Assembly (NCBI GenBank): GCA_030605085.1
Contig: JAUWBH010000216.1
Span: forward strand, 1-7,798
Direction of reading: 5' to 3'
Source: Promethearchaeota archaeon
GTDB taxonomy: Archaea > Asgardarchaeota > Lokiarchaeia > Sigynarchaeales > SOKP01
DNA: 7,798 nt
Shown: positions 1 to 5,940 of the stretch, one piece after another
Layout of the letters: each line of letters starts with the position of its first letter
Position numbering within the stretch: the stretch's first letter is position 1
The notes under the pieces: generated by a model
Told to the model about the DNA's origin: nothing
The model's input: only the letters and a program-made list of their open reading frames with translations
Database searches by the model: none
Program-made: the position numbers and the translations under genes

Positions 1-1
1 G

Positions 2-54
2 TTGTCAAAAAGGAGGAAGACAAAAACTTTCAAAAAGTGCCAATTTTTTGACAA
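2..54. repeat. Inverted repeat with 10-bp arms at window start
   Basis: Arm TTGTCAAAAA (2-11) is the exact reverse complement of TTTTTGACAA (45-54). Inside lies a smaller hairpin, ACTTT (26-30) with AAAGT (34-38). The spacer holds a purine-rich AGGAGGAAGA (11-20) with no start codon at a useful distance. The 3' arm is followed by a six-T run (55-60), so this could be a transcript-end hairpin of a gene left of the window or an operator. The arms are AT-rich, so chance is possible. Confidence 0.4.
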
Positions 55-58
55 TTTT

Positions 59-136
59 TTATTACTGATGATAGTGGGCAGTACTAATCTTTTGGCAAGA
101 ATTATTACTGATTTGTGCCATTTATTTATTACTGAT
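59..136. repeat. Three direct copies of an 11-bp repeat (TTATTACTGAT)
   Basis: Identical 11-mers TTATTACTGAT occur at 59-69, 102-112 and 126-136, with start-to-start spacings of 43 and 24 bp, upstream of the small Cys-rich gene. A 9-bp core (ATTACTGAT) recurs at 5526-5534. The spacing is not that of a CRISPR array and the units are not in one reading frame, so they look like repeated DNA-binding sites or remnants of short duplications. Function unknown. Confidence 0.5.
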
Positions 137-182
137 CACAAAAATCAAGAAAAGGTCAAATTAAAATCAATCCGGAAATAAA

Positions 183-377
183 ATGTCTAAAATAGAAGTT
201 TGTTCAATATGTGGTGAAAATACAGAAGTTTTTCAATGTTCAAACGAGGATTGTAAAAAATTAGTCTGTATTGATTGCTCAAACGAATATATAGCACCCA
301 TGATTGAATATTTTTATAAAAGTGAATCACTTCCTATATTAAAATGTCCAATATGCGGCAACAATTTAATTAAATAA
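183..377 (+). CDS. 64-residue eight-cysteine zinc-finger (RING/treble-clef-like) protein
   Basis: The small protein has eight cysteines in four pairs: C7/C10, C19/C24, C29/C32 and C55/C58. The spacing C-x2-C-x8-C-x4-C-x4-C-x2-C-x22-C-x2-C is what a two-zinc domain would show. The C-terminal CPICGNN motif is a typical zinc knuckle. The arrangement resembles a RING or IBR-type cross-brace, but all ligands are Cys with no His. A rubredoxin-like or generic double zinc ribbon is equally possible. It has no membrane segment or signal peptide and is presumably cytosolic. The ATG at 183 follows an in-frame stop in the neighbouring frame closely; no strong ribosome-binding site is visible. It stands alone, about 145 bp before the next gene. 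The real function is not known; a role in protein or nucleic-acid binding is inference. Confidence 0.7.
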   Translation: MSKIEVCSICGENTEVFQCSNEDCKKLVCIDCSNEYIAPMIEYFYKSESLPILKCPICGNNLIK

Positions 378-443
378 AAGAAATTAGCAAATTATTTGCT
401 ATAAAATTCGATTATTATTGGAAATATCTTATATATCCGAATA

Positions 444-458
444 TTTATAAAGAAAAAA
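444..458 (+). promoter_or_regulatory. TATA-like box upstream of the GNAT gene
   Basis: TTTATAAAG followed by six A bases lies 66-80 bp before the ATG at 524, next to another TATA-like stretch (TTATATAT, about 429-436). The identical 15-mer TTTATAAAGAAAAAA occurs at 4459-4473 upstream of another gene, which supports a promoter element. The distance would give a leader of roughly 50 bases. In such AT-rich DNA this remains tentative. Confidence 0.35.
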
Positions 459-523
459 CAATTTTGTAAACCAGCGAACTCTATTTATTAAAAGCTGATG
501 AAATTTTCTGTACATTATCTAAA

Positions 524-1582
524 ATGATAATACAAAAAGAAGCAAAAAGTTTTAATGTAAGAATTATAACAAATCCAAAAGAAATATTAAGATACCTTCA
601 AATAGGGATAAATATACCGATTTTGCCTAAATTTCAAAAGTATGTAATAAGAGATATAAAAAATTATCGGGCAACGGCAATAATTCTCGAAGAAGATATA
701 AGCACCGACCTTTTTACGGAAGAAGAAATAGACAAGGTGGTTGGAACCTCACTTATATACACCGATAATGGTGACATTTTATTCTTCGGTTTTTTTGGGG
801 TGTACGACCACGATCCGGAAAAAATCGATTTCTTAATAGAAGTAATACTAAATTACGCCAAAGAAAGCAATTTCAAGTACATTAGAGGTCCCATTAACAT
901 TCCCACTTGCATTTTCGGGTGGGGGTTTATGGAAAAAGGTAGTTGCAAAGAGTTATTTATTACGCTTCCGGTAAATCCGCCTATGTATCAAGAAAGGTTC
1001 GTAAAAAAGGGATTCTACGTAAAATTTAGAGAACTTCATTATCACGGGACAGCTTGGAAGCTTAATCCTCGTAAGTTAAAAGATTACGACTTTAGCGATT
1101 ACGAATATATGAATCCTGGTAAAGAAGGGATGCTACATTTGAAAAATAAGTTTATAAAGTTCCACAAAATGTACTTACCTCTCGACTCTAGAATTACTCC
1201 AAATATATCTGGAAACGCGGAAAATCTTTTCGACTTTATATTTGAAAACGGAGAACCGTGGATGATATGGGTCGTATATTATAAGCCTACTAGAGAAATT
1301 GCTGCGTTTGGTTATTGCATCCCAAATCCGTTCTCGTTAGATAAAAAGGGGAGGCTCGATTCGGTGAATTTTCATTCTTGGATCGTACATCCAATACACA
1401 GGAAAAAGGGGCTCACGAAGTTTATGTATGGTGAAACTTCCTTAAGAGCTATGCCCCCTAAAGGGTCAATTAGAAAAGGCGGTGGCCCTGTAGGAAGTAA
1501 AAATATTGCTAACAGGAGCGCATCGTTAAATCTTGGCTTTAATTACAACAGATCTCATGTAATATTAGAATATAATTTTTAA
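524..1582 (+). CDS. GNAT-fold N-acetyltransferase-like protein (YghO-like group)
   Basis: This 352-residue soluble protein looks like a large GNAT-fold protein of the kind annotated as YghO-like or hypothetical N-acetyltransferase. The middle contains RGPINIPT (121-128) and then NPPMYQERFVKKGF (151-164). This matches the pattern in that group, where a GP-x-N segment is followed about 25-30 residues later by an NPPYY..L...GF segment. The C-terminal part has the usual acetyl-CoA-binding layout: strand SWIVHP (285-290), then a basic turn HRKKGLTKFM (292-301). A final SKNIANRSASLNLGF (325-339) resembles the typical GNAT ending in which one molecule is recognised as an individual. The N-terminal half probably forms a second, degenerate GNAT domain. 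Substrate unknown. The ATG at 524 is the first good start. The gene is monocistronic and converges on the membrane-protein gene. Confidence 0.6.
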   Translation: MIIQKEAKSFNVRIITNPKEILRYLQIGINIPILPKFQKYVIRDIKNYRATAIILEEDISTDLFTEEEIDKVVGTSLIYTDNGDILFFGFFGVYDHDPEKIDFLIEVILNYAKESNFKYIRGPINIPTCIFGWGFMEKGSCKELFITLPVNPPMYQERFVKKGFYVKFRELHYHGTAWKLNPRKLKDYDFSDYEYMNPGKEGMLHLKNKFIKFHKMYLPLDSRITPNISGNAENLFDFIFENGEPWMIWVVYYKPTREIAAFGYCIPNPFSLDKKGRLDSVNFHSWIVHPIHRKKGLTKFMYGETSLRAMPPKGSIRKGGGPVGSKNIANRSASLNLGFNYNRSHVILEYNF

Positions 1583-1688
1583 TTCGCTAAATTCTTATTA
1601 TTTGTTCTATTACAATTAGTTCGTTTATAACTTGATTTAAATCGACTATTTCTCAATAATTTATATAATATCTTCTACAGAAAATCAA

Positions 1689-2588
1689 TTATTTGGGTTT
1701 AAGTATAAATCCTGAAAAAATAATGATTACTGCTACAAAATCAAGAATTTCAGGAATTAAAGTGATTATTTCTAATGTTAAAATATCGATGAAAAAGAAC
1801 ATTAAAATTACTCGTGAAGGGGAGAATAACAGGTATAATAGAAATCCCCACGAGATTATATTAGCTTTAATCGTTGGAAAAATTTTGTGTTTATGAGCGA
1901 ATCTAAAGATGTACCAAATCGAAGTATATGTTATCACTGCAATGGCTATATATATTAACTGAAAGATAATTTTTGAACGAGCGAAAACAATAAGAAATCC
2001 AAAAATAATTACATAAAAGGCAACTATTAGTTTTCTCGTTCTTAATACTTTTTTTTCACTCCATCCTTTATCAAGTCCGAAATTATAGATAACAGGTCTA
2101 AGACCAAGATATAGCATTGGTAAAGATGTTATTACAATCAAAAAATATCGAATTTTTGCCAATAATAAGAATTCTACCTCTATATAATTTGGAGACACGC
2201 TATATATGTAAAGCAATAAATCTAAAAATTTACTAATTGCGAGTAAATAAAAGAATAGACCTACTAAAAAGGGGATATTTTTCAATTGCCTATTTTTTTG
2301 GGCAACCCAATTTTTAAACATATAAAAAGATAATCCAAACATTATTCCAATTCTAATTAATATCATTATCGTACCAAATGTTAATTCCGGCGTATTTTCA
2401 TAAGCGTAAACGATACCTTTACCAAAATACAAATATAAACTAATTATAAAAACTGTAAAAAATGCATTCAATAAAAAAAGACCTACTTTAATTAGCCTAT
2501 AATCAGCTTTTTTATCTTGATCTAAAGTTGCAATAGATTTCGATTCATTCGATTCGAATTCTGTTTCAGCATCGTTAGGATTTTCCAT
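1689..2588 (-). CDS. Eight-helix integral membrane protein, unknown function
   Basis: I do not recognise the family. The chosen start is ATG at 2588 (299 residues); an in-frame TTG at 2597 would add three residues. An acidic soluble N-terminus of about 30 residues is followed by eight strongly hydrophobic segments. Numbered from the TTG, they lie at about 36-58, 73-95, 108-132, 143-166, 188-207, 210-231, 246-270 and 275-299. Basic loops (KNWVAQKNRQLKN near 95-107 and GWSEKKVLRTRK near 178-189) follow TM2 and TM4, so even loops are probably cytoplasmic. There are no obvious catalytic or transporter motifs. Histidines are confined to HKHK (235-238). The gene is divergent from the radical SAM gene across a 100-bp region, so shared regulation is possible. 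A sensor or lipid-related role would be a guess. Confidence 0.65.
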   Translation of the reverse strand: MENPNDAETEFESNESKSIATLDQDKKADYRLIKVGLFLLNAFFTVFIISLYLYFGKGIVYAYENTPELTFGTIMILIRIGIMFGLSFYMFKNWVAQKNRQLKNIPFLVGLFFYLLAISKFLDLLLYIYSVSPNYIEVEFLLLAKIRYFLIVITSLPMLYLGLRPVIYNFGLDKGWSEKKVLRTRKLIVAFYVIIFGFLIVFARSKIIFQLIYIAIAVITYTSIWYIFRFAHKHKIFPTIKANIISWGFLLYLLFSPSRVILMFFFIDILTLEIITLIPEILDFVAVIIIFSGFILKPK

Positions 2589-2620
2589 AGATAACAACCA
2601 TTATAAATTCTTCTAGCAAA

Positions 2621-2629
2621 TTTTTATAT
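2621..2629 (-). promoter_or_regulatory. TATA-like box for the membrane-protein gene
   Basis: Read on the minus strand, this is AATATAAAAA, about 35-40 bp before the ATG at 2588. A TBP site here would start transcription about 25 bp downstream, giving a leader of roughly 10 bases. AT-rich context makes it tentative. Confidence 0.35.
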
Positions 2630-2661
2630 TTTAATCTATACAGTACTATTTCAATTTTTTT

Positions 2662-2670
2662 TTTTATATA
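2662..2670 (+). promoter_or_regulatory. TATA box for the radical SAM gene; probable leaderless transcript
   Basis: TTTTATATA, following a T-rich run, is centred about 25 bp before the ATG at 2691. Archaeal transcription normally starts 25-28 bp downstream of the TATA box, which would place the first RNA base at or next to the start codon. No Shine-Dalgarno-like sequence of useful strength stands before the ATG, consistent with leaderless translation. Confidence 0.45.
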
Positions 2671-2690
2671 TTCTAATAAGGATCTATATT

Positions 2691-4202
2691 ATGAAAAATA
2701 GATCAAAAAATAGATTATTATTAGTACAGCTTCTTCCTGAGAAATCTGACTTTATTTATATGTACACAGGGCTTGAGGAATATCGATTGAGTTTATTGAA
2801 AGAATTTCCTATTATGGAAAAATGGTTTCCTAAAGAAGCGTTTCATCTAAAACCAATTTGGACGGAAAAGCCATACAATAATATTTGGAGCGCAGGAACA
2901 AATACTTCTTGCCTATTTATAGCTAATAATTTAGATACACCAACCACAGTCATGTCTAGATGCGGAACCCCCGACCGAATTTTAAAGGAATTGAACGCTG
3001 CTAAAGAAGATTGTTTTCCTTACACTCATGTGGGATTTAATGTATATGTGGCATCTTATACTAGATTTATTAGATGTGCACAAGCTGTTAAAAGTTTTGA
3101 TAAAAATATCGTAACTGTGGCTGGAAATGTAGGGAGTCTGTTCAAACAAACTAACAGACAAGTAGATTACGTATGTAGAGGCGACGGAATTTTATTTTTA
3201 AGGAATTTATTAGGTGAAGATGTGAAAAAACCTTACCGTCTGAAACTTATCTCATATAAAATTATAACCCAACTTTTAGGAATGAAAATACGAACTCCTA
3301 TGGTGAACATAATAACTAAAATTGGCTGTCCTATGAGATGCGACTTTTGCGCTACAAACCAATTGTTTGAAGGCAAATTCACTCCCCCATTATTCACGCC
3401 TCAGGAAGTACACGATAATTTGGTCGAGCATCGCGAAAAAATTAAAAGGGATTTCCTAACCATGTTTTGTGAGCCCACAGGAATTACAACTAAGCAATGG
3501 TGGTACGAGCTATTTGCACTATTCGAAGAAGAACCATACGATTTTCCCATTTTTATGCCAACCACTGTAGCATCGCTAAGAACCTTCAATTTTGAAAGAA
3601 TCAACAATTCATCTATGCGTTTCGAAGGATTTAACATAGGCATTGAAAGCTTCAGTAGAGAATATGTGAAAAATCAGAAACATAAAGAAACTAAAGAGCT
3701 TTTCAAAAAGCTTACTGATTATGGGATTGCTACTTTTTCCACTTTCATAATTGGATTTGATCATCACACACACGAAAAAGTTTGGGAAGAAGTAAATCAA
3801 TTAATTAATTTAGAAGCGTCCACTTACTCGGTATTTAATTTACATCCTATGCCTTATACATCAATCTGGAATAAGTTGAAAAATGAAGGACGACTGCTCG
3901 ATCTACCTGTCGATTTTTACTATTTTAATGGTTTTTTACCGTTTAAACACCCTCATTTTAAGCCTGGATTCGAGGATATGCTTCCACTTCTGAGAGATAT
4001 ACACGAATATTTATGTAAAGAAGTAGGGGATTTTACACTAGCATCCCTAAAACTTTACAAAAACATTTCAAAAAATAGAGAAAATCTGAATAATAAAATG
4101 AAAGCGTACAAATTTATCTCGAAAGAATTATTTCCATCATGGAGAGATCAATTAAATCCTTCACCAGAACAGATCTCAAATTACTTAGAAAAATTAACTT
4201 AA
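2691..4202 (+). CDS. B12-binding-like/radical SAM enzyme
   Basis: This 503-residue enzyme has a Rossmann-like N-terminal domain and a radical SAM core. The iron-sulfur motif is GCPMRCDFC, with C213, C217 and C220 in the canonical C-x3-C-x2-C spacing. The SAM-binding GIES motif is at 317-320, and IIGFDHHT (353-360) replaces the usual GxPGET-like turn. Residues about 70-175 look like the B12-binding fold seen in this superfamily: HVGFNVYVASYTRFIRCAQAVK, then VAGNVGSL, then VDYVCRGDGILFLRNLL. The cobalamin-coordinating DxHxxG motif is not visible, so the domain may bind base-off cobalamin or nothing. The C-terminal 100 residues (HPMPYT onward) form the family's usual extension. Substrate and product are unknown; methyl transfer or C-C chemistry on a lipid or cofactor is a guess. 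It is transcribed alone and divergently from the membrane protein. Confidence 0.8.
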   Translation: MKNRSKNRLLLVQLLPEKSDFIYMYTGLEEYRLSLLKEFPIMEKWFPKEAFHLKPIWTEKPYNNIWSAGTNTSCLFIANNLDTPTTVMSRCGTPDRILKELNAAKEDCFPYTHVGFNVYVASYTRFIRCAQAVKSFDKNIVTVAGNVGSLFKQTNRQVDYVCRGDGILFLRNLLGEDVKKPYRLKLISYKIITQLLGMKIRTPMVNIITKIGCPMRCDFCATNQLFEGKFTPPLFTPQEVHDNLVEHREKIKRDFLTMFCEPTGITTKQWWYELFALFEEEPYDFPIFMPTTVASLRTFNFERINNSSMRFEGFNIGIESFSREYVKNQKHKETKELFKKLTDYGIATFSTFIIGFDHHTHEKVWEEVNQLINLEASTYSVFNLHPMPYTSIWNKLKNEGRLLDLPVDFYYFNGFLPFKHPHFKPGFEDMLPLLRDIHEYLCKEVGDFTLASLKLYKNISKNRENLNNKMKAYKFISKELFPSWRDQLNPSPEQISNYLEKLT

Positions 4203-4458
4203 ATCATAAAATTATTTGTATTTGTTCAAGAATTTAAGAATTACGCTTGAAAATTAAATGACATCTATATTACAGTTTATACTCGACGAATAATGTGAAA
4301 TTTTTGAAACATTTTTATTCTTGAGCAATTCACTCTTTAAACATTTGCTCTATGTAAAAAGTTTCCTATTTCTCGTTCCGGATGTCGATGAATTCTTTTC
4401 CTAATCTAGAAAGTTTGTTGTTCTGAATTTCCATATTAAAGAAAAATCATGGTATATC

Positions 4459-4473
4459 TTTATAAAGAAAAAA
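4459..4473 (+). promoter_or_regulatory. TATA-like box shared with the GNAT upstream region
   Basis: TTTATAAAGAAAAAA here is identical to 444-458. It is embedded in the 12-bp palindrome TCTTTATAAAGA (4457-4468). It lies about 130 bp before the TTG start at 4596, so it would give a long leader including the palindrome at 4549-4571. Confidence 0.3.
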
Positions 4474-4548
4474 ATGAATACTAAATAGATTTTAGTCGGT
4501 TCTCCCTCAATAATTAATTAAATTAACTATCTCTTTTTTTTTTAATAG

Positions 4549-4571
4549 TTTAAATTCATATTGAATTTAAA
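4549..4571. promoter_or_regulatory. Perfect 10-bp inverted repeat before the 108-residue gene
   Basis: TTTAAATTCA (4549-4558) and TGAATTTAAA (4562-4571) are exact reverse complements separated by TAT. The element ends 24 bases before the proposed start codon, and a T10 run precedes it. It may be a dimeric repressor operator, or an RNA hairpin in the leader. The perfect symmetry including the single G/C pair argues against pure AT chance, but composition makes such palindromes easier to obtain. Confidence 0.45.
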
Positions 4572-4595
4572 ATAGAAAGATTTCAGGGAATAAAA

Positions 4596-4922
4596 TTGAG
4601 TTTGAAAACTAGTAAAAAAAAAAATTGTTATTTATTAGAAAACTATTTGAAGCTTGAAGATGCCCTTGTTTTAGCTAAAAAAAAAGAGAAAGAAAAAAAG
4701 TCCAATTTTAAGCCCGTTTCTAATTTCATATCCGAACAAGAAAATTCATTAAATTCTTTAATGATTATTTCCGATGCGATTGTTTCGTTTCAATCTCTAT
4801 CTAAAATGGATTATAGTTCACATAAAAATACTAAAAGTATAGACATTCCATTTGATGAGCTTGATTCAGAATTTAAAAATATTTTAATTAATGAATTCGA
4901 AGACGCTATTCAAAATCTATAA
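4596..4922 (+). CDS. Hypothetical 108-residue charged protein
   Basis: I do not recognise this protein. It starts at TTG 4596; upstream the frame stays open to a stop at 4551 but offers no ATG or GTG. The next ATG is more than 50 codons in. A weak purine stretch (AGGGA, 4585-4589) could serve as ribosome-binding site. Residues about 18-38 form a lysine/glutamate-rich helix (LKLEDALVLAKKKEKEKKS). The end is acidic (IPFDELDSEFKNILINEFEDAIQNL), suggesting a helical, possibly oligomerising or partner-binding protein. There are no membrane segments and only one cysteine. An 11-A run at 4614-4624 near the start is a slippage-prone spot, so the annotated N-terminus could be wrong by sequencing error. 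It converges on the DUF3795 gene with a 36-bp gap. Confidence 0.5.
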   Translation: MSLKTSKKKNCYLLENYLKLEDALVLAKKKEKEKKSNFKPVSNFISEQENSLNSLMIISDAIVSFQSLSKMDYSSHKNTKSIDIPFDELDSEFKNILINEFEDAIQNL

Positions 4923-4958
4923 AATAAGAATATAAAACAATAAAAAAATAGGATTGAA

Positions 4959-5423
4959 TTAATCCACATCAACGCTAATTTTGCATTTATTACATCTTTT
5001 TGCCCCTCGAAACAATGGATTTCCACATTCTGGGCAGTGATATCTCTTTTCCTCTAATTCAACCCATTTTTCGGTTCCAAGTTTGCGCCAAGTAAGTATA
5101 GCCCTGAGTATAACTTTCTTACCTACAGGAATAGGAAAATTATTTATAAATTTGCAAGGGAAATCGTCGCATTGGTGGCAACCATCAATTTTTTTGTCAC
5201 GGGTGCATTTTTTAATGGGGCATACTCGACAAACCGGAAAAACTATGCCATCAGATAAGCACCCTGTACAAGAAATATCATCAATTGTTTTAGCAAATGC
5301 TTTGTATATAGGAAAGAGAACTTTCTTAAACTTTAAATTATTGTCCCGATGTGCCATATAAATACTACAGACGCCACAATACAAACCACATGGAGCTAAG
5401 AGCTCTTTTTTAACACTTACCAT
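4959..5423 (-). CDS. DUF3795-type Cys-rich protein with C-terminal zinc ribbon
   Basis: The 154-residue protein begins LLAPCGLYCGVC (C12, C16, C19), the hallmark start of DUF3795 proteins, which are widespread in anaerobic archaea and bacteria and have no assigned reaction. The domain continues with SCTGC (C52, C55), CRVC (C65, C68), C73 and GCHQCDDFPC (C82, C85, C90), giving eleven cysteines suited to zinc or Fe-S binding. After a linker with a hydrophobic helix (about 103-112), a separate zinc ribbon follows: HCPECG (C130, C133) and RCNKC (C144, C147). That ribbon suggests contact with nucleic acid or protein. The ATG at 5423 is preceded by a purine-rich GGAAGGTTGAAAAG on the coding strand, which supports this start. 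The gene stands alone. The DUF3795 assignment is from the N-terminal signature; the biochemical role is unknown. Confidence 0.75.
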   Translation of the reverse strand: MVSVKKELLAPCGLYCGVCSIYMAHRDNNLKFKKVLFPIYKAFAKTIDDISCTGCLSDGIVFPVCRVCPIKKCTRDKKIDGCHQCDDFPCKFINNFPIPVGKKVILRAILTWRKLGTEKWVELEEKRYHCPECGNPLFRGAKRCNKCKISVDVD

Positions 5424-5498
5424 CTTTTCAACCTTCCAATGCTAGAATTAAATAAAAATAATATGATTAGTATAGATTTTTAATAATTTTTTAACATA

Positions 5499-5518
5499 TA
5501 AAAAAAAGCCCCCTCCCT
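5499..5518 (-). terminator. G-rich stretch followed by T run (possible terminator)
   Basis: On the minus strand, GGGAGGGGGC runs directly into eight T bases, about 85-100 bp downstream of the stop of the repeat/membrane-anchor gene and before the DUF3795 start. A T run after a GC-rich block is a plausible archaeal terminator. It is the only strongly G/C-rich patch in the window. Confidence 0.35.
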
Positions 5519-5601
5519 TCTTTAAATTACTGATTAGAAAATAATTAAAAATTTTTTTCTATATTTTGTTTAAACCAAAAAATAAAAGGTTGGGAAAAAA
5601 A

Positions 5602-5940
5602 CTATTTAGTCTTAGATTTTCGCAAAAACTTAGTGGATAAACCAATTACGCCTGATGGGATCGCAATAAACGAGATAATTAAAGGAATTGCATTTATTAA
5701 GGTAGCGTCGTTATTTTTTGAATCATGCTTGAGAAAAATCGGTGTCCAAATATCTGAGTGCGTATCTATCCAAAAAAATACCAGAAGAAACGTGTAATGA
5801 GACATAATGTAATCGGTAATTGCCGCCCCATTCACATAATCTAATTTTCCGAGTGCGTTAAGTATATAAAGACCGTAGTAAGTTGCTTGTAAAGACGACT
5901 CGTAGATTTGCGGAAAATACCCTAATGTGTTATATTCGTT
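5602..5940 (-). CDS. C-terminal fragment: prenyltransferase/squalene-cyclase-like repeat protein with membrane anchor
   Basis: The open frame extends beyond the GTG at 5835 to at least 5940, so the GTG is internal and the 5' part is missing. Reading the minus strand gives NEYNTLGYFPQIYESSLQAT, then YYGLYILNALGKLDYVNGAA and ITDYIMSHY. The S-L-x-A-T-Y-Y-x-L-x-x-L-x-x-L-G-x-L-D pattern and its following I-x-x-Y-I helix are the repeat unit of alpha/alpha-toroid proteins (prenyltransferase/squalene-oxidase repeats). Such proteins are frequent in Asgard genomes as large secreted or membrane-anchored proteins. The tail has a hydrophobic segment (LINAIPLIISFIAIPSGVIG) followed by KFLRKSKTK, a single C-terminal anchor with a cytoplasmic basic end. 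About 112 residues remain. The frame stops at a TAG a few codons past 5970, in sequence that belongs to the peroxiredoxin gene. Confidence 0.55.
   Translation of the reverse strand, partial: NEYNTLGYFPQIYESSLQATYYGLYILNALGKLDYVNGAAITDYIMSHYTFLLVFFWIDTHSDIWTPIFLKHDSKNNDATLINAIPLIISFIAIPSGVIGLSTKFLRKSKTK

Larger units (their letters stand above)
4203..4595. other. 393-base gene-poor region
   Basis: No convincing gene lies between the radical SAM stop and the TTG at 4596. The only short open frame with protein-like character is on the minus strand at 4366-4434 (22 codons, MEIQNNKLSRLGKEF...), with no supporting promoter. The region does hold a palindromic TCTTTATAAAGA (4457-4468), a T10 run (4534-4543) and a perfect 10-bp inverted repeat (4549-4571) just before the next gene. 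Confidence 0.5.

Noticed and set aside
1..51. A 16-codon tail (VVKKEEDKNFQKVPIF) ending at TGA 49-51
   Set aside because: Charged and protein-like, so it could be the end of a gene left of the window, but it is too short to support.
59..136. CRISPR array
   Set aside because: The repeated unit is only 11 bp and spacings are uneven (43 and 24 bp); there are no cas genes.
2..181. An open frame of 59 codons running from the window edge to TAA at 179-181
   Set aside because: The translation is hydrophobic and low in recognisable features, overlaps the direct and inverted repeats, and has no start within the window. A tail of an upstream gene cannot be excluded, but nothing supports it.
1693..1896. 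Plus-strand open frame opposite the membrane-protein gene
   Set aside because: It is the antisense of a clear eight-helix membrane protein and has no family resemblance.
3401..3800. Two minus-strand open frames inside the radical SAM gene
   Set aside because: They lie opposite the conserved radical SAM core and look like shadows.
4366..4434. 22-codon minus-strand open frame in the intergenic region
   Set aside because: The sequence is protein-like, but it is too short, with no promoter or ribosome-binding site to support it.
5083..5361. Plus-strand open frame of 92 codons opposite the DUF3795 gene
   Set aside because: The minus strand encodes a motif-rich cysteine protein there; the plus-strand reading has no such signal.
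5870..5940. Upstream extension of the peroxiredoxin frame through the TGA as a complete N-terminus
   Set aside because: The upstream translation (…ENTLMCYIR) lacks the DFTL and DW-C segments of peroxiredoxins, and the minus strand carries a convincing repeat protein there; only the TGA itself could belong to the gene.
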